Shown piece after piece: positions 50,801-60,465 of a stretch of 64,000 nt of DNA (position 1 is the stretch's first letter; the number at the start of each line of letters is the position of its first letter). Origin of the DNA: an uncultured Prevotellaceae bacterium. GTDB taxonomy: Bacteria; Bacteroidota; Bacteroidia; Bacteroidales; Bacteroidaceae. Position numbers and translations under genes: made by a program. The stretch covers positions 62,001 through 126,000 of the forward strand of contig CACXPX010000005.1 in the NCBI GenBank assembly GCA_902769705.1, in the 5' to 3' direction. The notes below the pieces were generated by a model that worked only from the letters and a program-made list of their open reading frames with translations, did no database searches and was not told the DNA's origin.

Positions 50801-53023
50801 ATGAAACATTTCTTTTTGGTCATAGCTGCAACTTTCTTCAGCGTAGCCGCCCTCGCACAAGCACCTGCATTTCCCGGAGCCGAGGGGCACGGACGATTCA
50901 CATCAGGTGGACGCGGAGGAAAGATTGTGCACGTGACCAACCTGAACGATAGCGGAACAGGCTCGTTCCGGCAAGCCGTCAAAGGCACCGACAGGAAGAT
51001 CGTGGTCTTCGACGTTGCTGGCGTCATCGCCCTGAGAAGCGACCTGAATATCGATGCCAACACCACCATTCTGGGGCAGACGGCACCTGCGCCAGGCATC
51101 ACCTTGCGCTACTACTCTGTCAATCCCAACGGAAACAACATCATCATCCGGTTCATCCGCATGCGTCGCGGTTCGGAAAAGAACGTCAACGATGGTGCCG
51201 ATGCCAGCACCTCCCGCGGTCATACCGGCCTCATGCTCGACCATTGCTCACTCTCGTGGTCGATTGACGAGGTGGCCTCTTTCTACGACAACAACAACTT
51301 CACCATGCAATGGTGCACCATCGGAGAAAGCCTCAACAATGCGGGGCACGGCAAAGGTGCCCACGGATATGGCGGCATCTGGGGCGGCAAACTGGCTTCG
51401 TTCCACCACAACCTCATCTGCCACGTCAACAACCGGTCGCCCCGCTTCAACGGAGCACGTTACGAATGGACGGGATACACGGGCAACAAGCTCTATTCGG
51501 AATACAAATGGGAAAACACCGTGCAAGCTGAGAATGTGGACTTCCGCAACTGTGTCATCTACAATTGCGGCAACGGGTGTTATGGAGGTCCCGGTGGCGG
51601 TAAAGTGAACATCGTGAACAACTACTACAAGACAGGGCCTGCAGCCACCACCAACACCATCACAACCGTCACGGTGGGCGCTTCCGGAAATGCTGATGGG
51701 CACCCCACGCTTTGGGACATGACCAGCCGTTATTTCATCTCGGGAAATCAGATGAACACAAGCATCGGAAACGACTGGAACAGAATCAGTTATGACAACG
51801 GGACAATCACCATAGATGGAGACCACTACAGCCTTGACCCGCAACATTTTAACGGCGAAAATGAAGAATATATTACCCGAGACGGGAAAGACTATATTCG
51901 CATTCGTCTGGACGAGCCAGGCCCCATTGGCTACGTGACAACCCACACGGCTGCCAAAGCTTTCGAGAAGGTGCTCGCCTACTCTGGCGCATCGCTCACT
52001 CCCGACGATGTGGATTTGCGCTATTTTAACGAGGCTAAGAACGGGACCGCCACCTACACGGGGTCTGTCACAGGTAAGAAGGGCCGCATCGACTTGGTTT
52101 CCGATGTAAACGGATATACCGAAGCCAACTTCGGAACTGGCACTCACCCAGCAGGATATGATACCGACAACGACGGAATACCAGATGAATGGGAACGCGC
52201 CAACGGATTGAATCCCAATGATGCCAACGACGCCAAACTCTACACCATTGACTCGAAGAAGTGGTACACCAACTTGGAAGTCTATGCCAACAGTCTTGTA
52301 CAAGACATCATGCTCAAAGAAAATGCTGACGCCGAAGAGGATGTGGCTGAATACTATCCCGCTTATGTTGACCCAGCAACAGGCAAAACTGTGGCTGCCA
52401 TCAACGAAGATGCCAACGATGACGAACAAGAAGAACAAAACGACGTGGCGTACACCATCTCGCAAACCACCAACACGGGGAACAACACTACCGCTTCATG
52501 GGAATTCAACGACAACATCACGGTGACCAACACGAAAAGCAAGGCCTATCAAGCAGGCAAGAACGATGGCGTGAAATATTCGGCTGGCGTGCAATACACC
52601 ATCAACCTGCCGCAGAACGTATACATCAACAAAATGATGATTACAGGCTACGACAACTATGCAGAGGCAGATGCATACCTTGGAGAACTCAATGGCGAGG
52701 AGTTCGATTCGTCAACCTACATGTTTCCCCGTAAAGACGCATCGGGAAATTTCACAACAAAATCCTACGACATCGGCTTGTCCACGCCCGCCCAAAGCAG
52801 CATCACATTCACGCCGCAGGGCAAGCAAGTGGTGTGGAGCATCACGTTGGCGGGAACAAAAGGCACAACAGCAGTTGCCAACATCGAAGACCTGCAACCC
52901 ATCGGCATAGAATACTACAATCTGCAAGGCATGCGTATCAACAAGAACTATCGTGGCATCATCATTTGCAAAAAACGGTTGCCCAACGGCAGATACATAT
53001 CCGTGAAAGAAGCTTGGCAATAA
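50801..53023 (+). CDS. Secreted pectate lyase (PL1 family)
   Basis: 740 residues with a signal peptide ending VAALAQ. FPGAEGHGRFTSGGRGGKIV and VTNLNDSGTGSFRQAV begin the PL1 parallel beta-helix (residues 22-300); MLDHCSLSWSIDEVASFY and NRSPRFNGARYEW are family motifs, the last with a catalytic Arg. A calcium-binding DTDNDGIPDEWERANGLNP segment lies at about residue 455, an acidic linker near 535-548, and a C-terminal module ends in YYNLQGMRINKNYRGII, a tail seen in two more proteins of the locus. It cleaves de-esterified pectin by beta-elimination. It starts 12 bases after the GH28-GH105 gene. Confidence 0.93.
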   Translation: MKHFFLVIAATFFSVAALAQAPAFPGAEGHGRFTSGGRGGKIVHVTNLNDSGTGSFRQAVKGTDRKIVVFDVAGVIALRSDLNIDANTTILGQTAPAPGITLRYYSVNPNGNNIIIRFIRMRRGSEKNVNDGADASTSRGHTGLMLDHCSLSWSIDEVASFYDNNNFTMQWCTIGESLNNAGHGKGAHGYGGIWGGKLASFHHNLICHVNNRSPRFNGARYEWTGYTGNKLYSEYKWENTVQAENVDFRNCVIYNCGNGCYGGPGGGKVNIVNNYYKTGPAATTNTITTVTVGASGNADGHPTLWDMTSRYFISGNQMNTSIGNDWNRISYDNGTITIDGDHYSLDPQHFNGENEEYITRDGKDYIRIRLDEPGPIGYVTTHTAAKAFEKVLAYSGASLTPDDVDLRYFNEAKNGTATYTGSVTGKKGRIDLVSDVNGYTEANFGTGTHPAGYDTDNDGIPDEWERANGLNPNDANDAKLYTIDSKKWYTNLEVYANSLVQDIMLKENADAEEDVAEYYPAYVDPATGKTVAAINEDANDDEQEEQNDVAYTISQTTNTGNNTTASWEFNDNITVTNTKSKAYQAGKNDGVKYSAGVQYTINLPQNVYINKMMITGYDNYAEADAYLGELNGEEFDSSTYMFPRKDASGNFTTKSYDIGLSTPAQSSITFTPQGKQVVWSITLAGTKGTTAVANIEDLQPIGIEYYNLQGMRINKNYRGIIICKKRLPNGRYISVKEAWQ

Positions 53024-53046
53024 AACCATACGGCAAAACCCAAATC

Positions 53047-53089
53047 GTGGGGGCGCACAGCCATTGTGCGACCCCACTTTTTCTTTTTT
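53047..53089 (+). terminator. Rho-independent terminator after the pectate lyase
   Basis: Arms GTGGGGGCGCACA (53047-53059) and TGTGCGACCCCAC (53065-53077) pair at 12 of 13 positions with a 5-base loop, followed by TTTTTCTTTTTT. It separates the first two pectin genes from the next transcription unit. Confidence 0.9.
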
Positions 53090-53135
53090 AACCACTTTTA
53101 TCTATAAATATGTGGCGTAGTTCCAAAATATTTTG

Positions 53136-53143
53136 TAATTTTG
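53136..53143 (+). promoter_or_regulatory. Promoter -7 element before the large secreted protein
   Basis: TAATTTTG, an exact -7 match, 41 bases before ATG 53185. No good -33 element is seen. Confidence 0.5.
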
Positions 53144-53184
53144 CGCATATATACATTAATAACCATTTAAAACCAAGTATTATT

Positions 53185-55722
53185 ATGAACAAACTTTTAC
53201 GCTTTTCATTAATCACTCTGCTGATGATGCTCTGCGGAAGCATTTATGCAGATGACACAACCATTACAGGCGCTCAGCTGGCAGACTATGGCCAAGAGGG
53301 CGGTGTCACTGTAAATGGATTTACTATTATCGCATTAAAGAACGATGGTGGATCTGCTCCAACTGTGAATGCTTCTGCTGGAGATGCTCGTCTTTATGCC
53401 AAAAACACTCTGACCATCAAATCAGCTAATGGCAATTTAAAGAAACTTGTTTTCAACATCTCCACACAGGGCAAGAAACGCCTCACTAGCATCACAACTG
53501 ACAATGGCACTATTTCTGCTCAAGCTGTAGGCGATGAGACCGTTACATGGACGGGCGATGCAGCAGAAGTGACCCTCACGGTTGGCGAAAAAGCCGTTTA
53601 TGGTAGCGATGGCGATACCAAAGCTGGACAATTCGACTTTGACAATGTTGTCATCACTGTTGGTGAAGGCGGTAGTGTGACTCCCGTTGATCCCGATCCA
53701 GATCCCAGCGGTGAAACCGTGACCTTGGACTTTGACACCGACTACGCAACATTATTCCCAACACTTCCTGGTGTTTCTCATGGTGCATCTGGCGATATCC
53801 CGGCATCTTCAGATGGTGATTTTACCACTACTACAACATCCACCGCAGTAGACGGCGTAACTATAACTGTTGAAGCTACTGAAAGCGGAACAGCAAACCG
53901 CATTTGGAATGCTTCTCCCCGCCTGCGCCTCTACAGCAAGTCAATTACCATCAAGTCTGAGAAATCATTCAACAAGATTGTGTTCTCTCCGTTTGCCACA
54001 AACAACAGCCTCATTGCCAAGAGCAACGTTCCCAGCTCTGGTGCTTTGGAAGGTCCCGAGACTCAAAAGGGTGACGTGACGTGGACAGGTGCAGCTGTTA
54101 AAGAACTGACCATCACAATTGCCGGTAACACACAGATTGGTAAGATGGTCATCACATTGGGCGAAGGTGGAACTGACATTGTTAAGGTTCCTGTTCCCAC
54201 CATCACAGGCACAGCAGAATTCACCGACAAGACTAAGGTTACCATCACTTGCGCTGACGAAGATGCCGCTATCTACTACACCATAGACGGCAGCGATCCT
54301 AAGACCAGTTCAACTGTGGAGACTTACTCCGAGCCCTTCGAACTGACTGAAACTGCAACTGTTAAGGCTTATGTGGAAGACGTGGAAGGCAACACCAGCG
54401 ATGTCGTTGAGAAGACCTTCACCAAGAAGGAGGCTCCTGCAGGTGTAGAGGCTGCTACTATTGCCGAGTTCGTTGCATTGGCCGCCAACACCGAAAATGT
54501 AACATTGACTTTGAATAATGCAAAAGTTCTTGGTGTTGGAAACAAGAACATCGTCGTTCATGATGGAACTGCCGGCACCGACCTTTACGGATTAACAGAC
54601 TTGAATGTAAAGCAGGGCGACATCCTCAATGGAACTGTGACTGGTAAGCGTGTTGATTATAATGGCATCAGCGAAATGAGCAATACCACAGGCAACACCA
54701 TCACCGTGACGAATGGTACCATTTCAGCCACCAAGTCTACTGTGGCAGCTGCTGTTGACGGTCCCGTATTCGACGGTCTTATCAAGCTGGAGAACGTAGA
54801 GGTAGTACTCGATGGAAGCCGCTATTATGCAAAGGATGGCGACAAGAAGATTCAGATTTATGACAACTTCAAGTTGAACTACGCTGTTTCCGCTGAAGGA
54901 ACCTACACTCTCGAAGGTGTTGTCGGTGCATACAAAGAGAAACAACTCTGGCTGACTGCAGCTCCTGAAGCTACTCAACCTATCGAGGTTGAAAAGGCTG
55001 CCAACATCGCCGCCCTGAAAGCTCTCGAAACAGGAAAAGCCGCTGAGCTGACCCTGACTGACGCCCAGGTGCTCTATGCATGGAAATCCAGCAACGGTAA
55101 CATTCAGGCTTACGTGCGCGACGCCAGCGGTGCTATGTGCTTCGACTTCCGTGGTGCTAATGCTGCTGCCGGTGAGAAGTTCGTGACCAACAAGATTGTG
55201 AACGGAACTATCATGCTGACCAACAGCGTTTACAACGGTCTGCCACAAGCCAGCGCTTATGCCGAAACCAACGACAGCCAGCTCACGTTTGCTGATGGCA
55301 GCGAGGCAGTTCCCGTATCGGCCACCATCGCCACAGTACCCAACTACATCTGCGACCTCGTGGAAATTGAAATCGAGGAGATTGTCAGCGACGAAGCAGA
55401 GAAACCCAAGTACTATGCCAAGTCGGGCGACGACCAGATTCAGATTTACAACCAGTTCCATGTGGCTGCCTACGAAGACCTTTCAACTCTTGTAGGCCCT
55501 GCCTCCAAGGTCAAGGGTATTGCTGTGATTTATCAGACAGCTTCGATGGAAGAGCCCATTTATGAAATCTATCCCGTTGCCAATGGTATTGTTACTGGCA
55601 TCAACGAGGTGAACGTGAACACCGTTGCTGACGGCAAGATTTACAACTTGGCTGGCCAGCAGGTGAACAGCAACTTCAAGGGTATCGTTATCAAGAACGG
55701 CCGCAAGTACATCGTGAAATAA
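53185..55722 (+). CDS. Large secreted multi-domain protein of unknown function in the pectin locus
   Basis: 845 residues from ATG 53185 (the frame is open from 53110, before the promoter). Signal peptide MNKLLRFSLITLLMMLCGSIYA. Two similar beta-rich modules (about 20-170 and 180-330) share the pattern KSxTIKSxxxxxKIVFxxxT. A chitobiase C-terminal-like Ig domain (IYYTIDGSDPKTSS) spans about 336-412. Two OB-like modules follow from 422 and 602 (IAEFVALAANTENVTLTLNNA; IAALKALETGKAAELTLTDA), and the C-terminal tail is IYNLAGQQVNSNFKGIVI. No catalytic domain is recognised; it may bind glycans at the surface. Confidence 0.75.
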   Translation: MNKLLRFSLITLLMMLCGSIYADDTTITGAQLADYGQEGGVTVNGFTIIALKNDGGSAPTVNASAGDARLYAKNTLTIKSANGNLKKLVFNISTQGKKRLTSITTDNGTISAQAVGDETVTWTGDAAEVTLTVGEKAVYGSDGDTKAGQFDFDNVVITVGEGGSVTPVDPDPDPSGETVTLDFDTDYATLFPTLPGVSHGASGDIPASSDGDFTTTTTSTAVDGVTITVEATESGTANRIWNASPRLRLYSKSITIKSEKSFNKIVFSPFATNNSLIAKSNVPSSGALEGPETQKGDVTWTGAAVKELTITIAGNTQIGKMVITLGEGGTDIVKVPVPTITGTAEFTDKTKVTITCADEDAAIYYTIDGSDPKTSSTVETYSEPFELTETATVKAYVEDVEGNTSDVVEKTFTKKEAPAGVEAATIAEFVALAANTENVTLTLNNAKVLGVGNKNIVVHDGTAGTDLYGLTDLNVKQGDILNGTVTGKRVDYNGISEMSNTTGNTITVTNGTISATKSTVAAAVDGPVFDGLIKLENVEVVLDGSRYYAKDGDKKIQIYDNFKLNYAVSAEGTYTLEGVVGAYKEKQLWLTAAPEATQPIEVEKAANIAALKALETGKAAELTLTDAQVLYAWKSSNGNIQAYVRDASGAMCFDFRGANAAAGEKFVTNKIVNGTIMLTNSVYNGLPQASAYAETNDSQLTFADGSEAVPVSATIATVPNYICDLVEIEIEEIVSDEAEKPKYYAKSGDDQIQIYNQFHVAAYEDLSTLVGPASKVKGIAVIYQTASMEEPIYEIYPVANGIVTGINEVNVNTVADGKIYNLAGQQVNSNFKGIVIKNGRKYIVK

Positions 55723-55758
55723 TCCCAACCAAACTGCATTGGGCCGTCGAATAAACCG

Positions 55759-55794
55759 AAGAGCACTTCCGTGATTGCGGGGGTGCTCTTTTAT
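55759..55794 (+). terminator. Terminator after the large secreted protein gene
   Basis: Arms AAGAGCAC (55759-55766) and GTGCTCTT (55783-55790) form a perfect 8-bp stem with an inner CCG/CGG extension, followed by TTATT. Confidence 0.8.
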
Positions 55795-55829
55795 TGTAGG
55801 ACGCTGGCTGCCAACGGAATGCAAACAAG

Positions 55830-56093
55830 TTGGGACAATTGGGACAAATGACAGTGCGTTTTTTACACGCTAAGCCTCCACCCGCAGACAAGGATGCCCA
55901 AAGTTGCCCGGAAGCGGTTTTTCAAACAGATGGTTTTTCAGCTGAAAATAGAGATAGAAACATCTAAATCTATCTATATATCTATACATATATTATATAT
56001 AATAATAATATATATGTTAATATATATATAATTAATATTAATTATTATTAAATAATTATTTTAAGTACATGTCCAATTGTCCTAATTGTCCCA
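55830..56093. repeat. Inverted repeat of GGGACAATT units around an AT-rich core
   Basis: The left arm (55830-55850, TTGGGACAATTGGGACAA) and the right arm (56068-56093, CATGTCCAATTGTCCTAATTG and on) are complementary with few mismatches. Between them lies about 215 bases, of which 55945-56063 is nearly pure A/T with TATATA and AATAAT tracts. The layout is the same as at 45376-45547, and both are followed by the 22-bp repeat. The spacer from 56094 to 56231 contains no gene that I can support. Confidence 0.6.
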
Positions 56094-56231
56094 CGCATGG
56101 TTTCTGAGCCCGAAAATGCCTTTTCGGAGGGGGCTGAAAAGTGACTGTTTTGTGCCGACAATTGCATGAAATGGCTCGTGACCATCATTTTTCGAAGAGG
56201 GGCGCCTCGTTTTTGAAGTACATCAGAACAC

Positions 56232-56341
56232 TTTGTCAGAGGTGGCATCTAAGGGTCTTACATGTGGCTTCTGAGCCCCTCAAAGCATAGCTTTAATCGT
56301 GTCAGAGATATCCTTTGAGGCGGTCAGATGTGGTCTTTGAG
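56232..56341 (+). repeat. 22-bp palindromic tandem repeat, array C (5 units)
   Basis: Five contiguous 22-bp units starting at 56232, 56254, 56276, 56298 and 56320. They fit NNNNTCAGATGTGGCNTCTGAG. The third unit has AAAGCATAGCT, nearly identical to a unit in array B (46002-46023). A weaker unit may precede it at 56210. The following 110 bases up to the promoter of the pectinesterase gene show nothing clear. Confidence 0.75.
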
Positions 56342-56454
56342 GGAGCTCCATATATAATAAAAGGTGTAGTGGCATTTTTCACCATAGGTTCATGCTATTT
56401 TGGTTTCTCAAGCGAAAACAATGAGAAAGATGGCGATAATTCAAAAAAAAGAAT

Positions 56455-56462
56455 TATCTTTG
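56455..56462 (+). promoter_or_regulatory. Promoter -7 element before the pectinesterase gene
   Basis: TATCTTTG, an exact -7 match, 43 bases before ATG 56506. The upstream region is A-rich and no TTTG is at the -33 distance. Confidence 0.55.
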
Positions 56463-56505
56463 CAAAGCAAACATTAAAAACAATCCAATCTAAAACAAAT
56501 TACGT

Positions 56506-59500
56506 ATGACTAAACAATTACAAAGATTTATCGCCATCTGCTTCATGATGCTGAGCACGGTTGTTGCTCATGCAGACAATGTCGTGACTGCAGAGTGGAG
56601 TTGGCAGAACAACCTACCGGCAGGCATCTGCGACGCCACCAACTTTGAAGGGAAGACCGGCACGCTGGCCTCCACCGTTGACGGCATCAGCATGTTCGTA
56701 GACGCCACAAGCGGAAAACTCAATTCCGTTGGCCGAAACAATGCCCAATGCAACGCGGGGACCATCCTCCAGATTCCCGTCGTCTCCACCCAAGACGTGG
56801 TAACGGTGGTGGGCTATCCCAATTATTTCACCTACAATTTCAACGGAGGTGACGACCTGACCAACGAGAATAGTTACACCGCCACGAGAACCGATGTGAA
56901 ACGAGGCTACGTGGCCGTCAACTCCAAAGGTGGATACGTGTATTCCATCAAAGTGGAGCAACACCCCGATGCCGCTGGTTATAAAAACCAAGAAGCTAAA
57001 GTGGTGTGGGACATGAAAGACCCCTCGAACACCAACGCCCACACGGCAACACCCGAAGAAGTGTTCTCCCTCATCGCCTTCAATAGCGGTGACACCGAGA
57101 TTACAGGCACATCCAACATCACCGACGGAGATGCCGAGAAGGTGACTACGGGCATCAAGTTCAGACCCTCAGGCTCCACCACCTCTTTGGAATGGAGCGT
57201 GAAACCTGCCTCAGGCCTCACTTTCACGCCCACAAAGCTGACGGGCTATGTCAACCGTTGTGGCACCGATGTGGAGAACGGCATCACCATCTCAGCCTAT
57301 GCTGAGGGGAACGCCCCCACTACACTCGGCACATGGACCGCATTGCGCTCTGGAAAGACCAGAAACAACAAGCCATACGACGCCAATGCCATCTATAAAT
57401 ACGAGATTACACTAACCGCTGAGCAACAAGCCGCACTCACCTCTGGCGACGGATTCCACCTTGTCTCCACCGTTGGCACAAACAGCGGCAAGGAAGGTGC
57501 TTTTGGCGAAGTGACCATCGAAGGCCTCATCAATGGCGAGAAAGCCGATGTGGAACTCTTCACGCTGACCACTATTGCCTCTCCCGAGGCTGGAGGCAAC
57601 ACCAAAGCCTATCCGATGGCCGATGAATACGAGGCAGGTAGCGAGGTGACGCTCACGGCGGTGGAGAATTTCGGCTACGACTTCGTGAATTGGACCAACG
57701 CCACAGGAGAGGTGGTTTCCACAGACGCCAAGTTCAATTATACTGTAACTACTAACGAGACTCTGACCGCCAACTTCAAGAAGGTGAACACCTACGAACT
57801 GGCATTGACCGTTGTTGGTACCAACGACTATATGGTGGCGCTAACCCCCGCTCCCACAATGGTTGACGGCAAACAGATGTACGAGGAAGGACAGACCGTT
57901 GAGATGACTGCCAACCAATATGAGGGATTCGTCACCTTCACCAACTGGAGCGATGGCGAGACTGTCAACTCGAAGGTGGTCTCCATGACTGAGAACATCA
58001 GCCTGACAGCCAACTACGCTCAGGTCGACATCATTGCTGGTTGGGACTTCTACCAAACTGGTGGAAACGGGCGCAAGGCAGACTTTGCCGCAGCAGACAA
58101 CGATGGTGATGCCTTGAACTTGGTGAATACCGAGACGGGTGAAACCAGCGGATGGCTCGACAAGTCGGCTCTTGCCGCAGGCGGCTATGAGAGTTTTGCC
58201 GGAGCAGCCGTGAACTGGCGTACAGGAAGCAAGAACGGCGACGTGGGCAACTGGCACTGGCAGACCAAAATCAATGCTGAGGCTTTCGAGCAAATCAATG
58301 TGCAGTTCGAGATGCTCTACAACTACAATGCCTACCAGACCTACAATGCCGAATACAGCCTCAACGGCACAGAATGGCACCAGTTTGGCAGCATCACGAT
58401 GGAAGGTGCCAAGAATGCGGCCTCGTTCCACGAGCAACTCCCTGCTGAAGCCAACAACCAAAAAGAGCTCTATATCCGCATGCTGGCCGACAAGACATCC
58501 AAGATTGACGGCACAGCATCCGCTAACGACGGCAACACGCTGGCCATGTTCTTCATTACCGGAACGCCGAAGTTGGTTGATGACGGCAAAGCCCCCACGC
58601 TCATTTCCAGCGTTCCTGCCAAGAATGCCACGAATGTGTCTGCCTCTGGCAAGATTGTGCTCACCTTTGACGAACATGTGAAAATAGCTGAGAATGCGAA
58701 TGCCATCGTGGCCATTCCTATGCCAACTGAATCCAACAACAGCTCGGCGCTTTACCAGAAACTGACTCCGATGGTCAGTGGAAAGACCATCACATTCGAA
58801 TATAAGGGATTGGAATACGGTTCTTACTATGAATTCCAGTTGACAGGAAATGCCGTGAGCGACCTGACCGGCAACTTCATCGCTGACGACATCATCATCC
58901 CCTTCACCACCATGCAACGTCCTGCCGTGCAGAAAGGCCTTTACGATGCTGTGGTAGAGAATGTGGATGAACTGCTGGCTGCCATTAAGGCCGCCGACAG
59001 TCGTAGTGACAAGAATGTACGTTTCCGCATCTTCATGAAGAACGGCACCTATACCCTGCCTTTGAGCACCACTGAAACCATCAGCAGCGACGACGGCAAC
59101 AGCTATCCCAGCGCCACCACGAAACTGAGCAGTTCGAACATCTCGCTCATCGGTGAAAGCCGAGATGGTGTCATCATCACCAACGATCTGGCTAATGCAA
59201 AGACTTATGCAGGCCAATTTGGCACCACAAGCGTCTATGACGGCATCAGCAAGAGCGACGTGCTGCAGATTCAGCCAAATGTGAGCGGCCTCTACTTCCA
59301 AGACTTGACGGTCAAGAGCGGTATAGGTGATGCTTTAGGCCGCAATATTGTCATCCACGACAGAGGCACGAAGAACATCTACAAGAACGTGCGTCTGCAC
59401 GGTTATCAAGATACTTGGACTTCCAACAACGACCACGGCCTCTACTATTTCGAGGGTGGCATCGTGCGCGGGCGTACCGATTATTTATGTGGCAAGGGCG

Positions 59501-60276
59501 ACATTTTCTTCAACAGCATCGAACTGCGCCAAGTGGCTGGTGGATATGCTGCCGTTCCTTCCAAGCCCGCTGCCAAAGGTTGGGTGTTCAAGGATTGCGT
59601 CATCAATGGCGATGGAAATGGTGTTTCGGGTAACTATACGCTCGGACGCCCATGGGGCGATGGAACGCCTATCGCCCTATTCATCGACACGAAGATGAAC
59701 GTTGTGCCATCTGCCATCGGCTGGAGCGAGATGAGCAACGGTTGGCCTGCACGTTTTGCCGAATGGAACTCAATGACCAGCACAGGGTCTCAAATCGACT
59801 TGAGCGGAAGAAAGACCACCTTTGGAGAAGGCCATAAGAATGACCCACGCCTGACAGCCGAAGAAGCTCAGGCAGCCAGCGACATGCGCGAGATGTATGG
59901 CGACTGGTATCCCACAATGGCCACAGAACAAGCCGCAGCACCCTCCAATGTGAAGATTGACGGTGCGGAATTGACTTGGGACGACAGCAACTATGCATTG
60001 CTTTGGGCTATCGTAAAGAACGGGAAAGTGGTAGACTTCACTATCACACCTTCCTATACGATTGACGACAAGTCGGCCACATACGCTGTAAGGGCAGCCA
60101 ATGAAATGGGCGGGCTCAGCGAAGAAGTAGAAGCCGAAAACGTAACAGGCATTGAAAGTGCCAGCACAGGCAACGCCTCCAAGGCGGATGATGCAGTATA
60201 CAATCTGCAGGGAATACGTATAAAGGTCCCCACGAAAGGAGTCTTCATCATCAATGGGAAAAAGATGGCCAAATAA
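56506..60276 (+). CDS. Multidomain secreted pectin methylesterase (CE8)
   Basis: 1256 residues with signal peptide ending VVAHA. Two InlB-B-like repeats lie at about 370-430 and 440-508 (VTLTAVENFGYDFVNWTN; VEMTANQYEGFVTFTNWSD), then a beta-sandwich module (510-690) and an Ig-like SbsA-type domain (697-806). The CE8 beta-helix occupies about 812-1130: GYQDTW with Asp 969, GRTDYLCGKGD with Asp 992, and LGRPWG with Arg 1048 are the catalytic residues of the family. The tail YNLQGIRIKVPTKGVFIING resembles two neighbours. It removes methyl groups from homogalacturonan and so opens it to the PL1 and GH28 enzymes. Confidence 0.93.
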   Translation: MTKQLQRFIAICFMMLSTVVAHADNVVTAEWSWQNNLPAGICDATNFEGKTGTLASTVDGISMFVDATSGKLNSVGRNNAQCNAGTILQIPVVSTQDVVTVVGYPNYFTYNFNGGDDLTNENSYTATRTDVKRGYVAVNSKGGYVYSIKVEQHPDAAGYKNQEAKVVWDMKDPSNTNAHTATPEEVFSLIAFNSGDTEITGTSNITDGDAEKVTTGIKFRPSGSTTSLEWSVKPASGLTFTPTKLTGYVNRCGTDVENGITISAYAEGNAPTTLGTWTALRSGKTRNNKPYDANAIYKYEITLTAEQQAALTSGDGFHLVSTVGTNSGKEGAFGEVTIEGLINGEKADVELFTLTTIASPEAGGNTKAYPMADEYEAGSEVTLTAVENFGYDFVNWTNATGEVVSTDAKFNYTVTTNETLTANFKKVNTYELALTVVGTNDYMVALTPAPTMVDGKQMYEEGQTVEMTANQYEGFVTFTNWSDGETVNSKVVSMTENISLTANYAQVDIIAGWDFYQTGGNGRKADFAAADNDGDALNLVNTETGETSGWLDKSALAAGGYESFAGAAVNWRTGSKNGDVGNWHWQTKINAEAFEQINVQFEMLYNYNAYQTYNAEYSLNGTEWHQFGSITMEGAKNAASFHEQLPAEANNQKELYIRMLADKTSKIDGTASANDGNTLAMFFITGTPKLVDDGKAPTLISSVPAKNATNVSASGKIVLTFDEHVKIAENANAIVAIPMPTESNNSSALYQKLTPMVSGKTITFEYKGLEYGSYYEFQLTGNAVSDLTGNFIADDIIIPFTTMQRPAVQKGLYDAVVENVDELLAAIKAADSRSDKNVRFRIFMKNGTYTLPLSTTETISSDDGNSYPSATTKLSSSNISLIGESRDGVIITNDLANAKTYAGQFGTTSVYDGISKSDVLQIQPNVSGLYFQDLTVKSGIGDALGRNIVIHDRGTKNIYKNVRLHGYQDTWTSNNDHGLYYFEGGIVRGRTDYLCGKGDIFFNSIELRQVAGGYAAVPSKPAAKGWVFKDCVINGDGNGVSGNYTLGRPWGDGTPIALFIDTKMNVVPSAIGWSEMSNGWPARFAEWNSMTSTGSQIDLSGRKTTFGEGHKNDPRLTAEEAQAASDMREMYGDWYPTMATEQAAAPSNVKIDGAELTWDDSNYALLWAIVKNGKVVDFTITPSYTIDDKSATYAVRAANEMGGLSEEVEAENVTGIESASTGNASKADDAVYNLQGIRIKVPTKGVFIINGKKMAK

Positions 60277-60311
60277 CTGGCTATAGTCACATCCTTACAC
60301 CCTTTAATAAC

Positions 60312-60349
60312 AAAAAACACTTGGCGGTACAATCTGCCAAGTGTTTTTT
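60312..60349 (+). terminator. Rho-independent terminator after the pectinesterase
   Basis: Arms AAAAAACACTTGGC (60312-60325) and GCCAAGTGTTTTTT (60336-60349) form a perfect 14-bp stem with a 10-base loop and built-in T run. Confidence 0.95.
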
Positions 60350-60415
60350 ATTGTCCAACGCAAACGTTTGCGAATATTTATCTTTAACTTGGGCATTTTT
60401 TTCAAATCTTTTTAT

Positions 60416-60423
60416 TATCTTTG
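60416..60423 (+). promoter_or_regulatory. Promoter -7 element of the SusC/SusD pair
   Basis: TATCTTTG, exact -7 match, 42 bases before the ATG at 60466. The -33 region is T-rich without a clear TTTG. It follows the terminator, so susC starts a new transcript. Confidence 0.6.
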
Positions 60424-60465
60424 CACAATAATACAAAACAATATTAATTAAAAACTACTAAATCT

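Noticed and set aside
51248..52465. Open frame of 405 codons on the minus strand
   Set aside because: Antisense to the pectate lyase gene; a shadow of the sense codon bias.
57841..59301. Open frame of 486 codons on the minus strand
   Set aside because: It is antisense to the pectinesterase gene, whose CE8 motifs are intact; the antisense protein has no family features.
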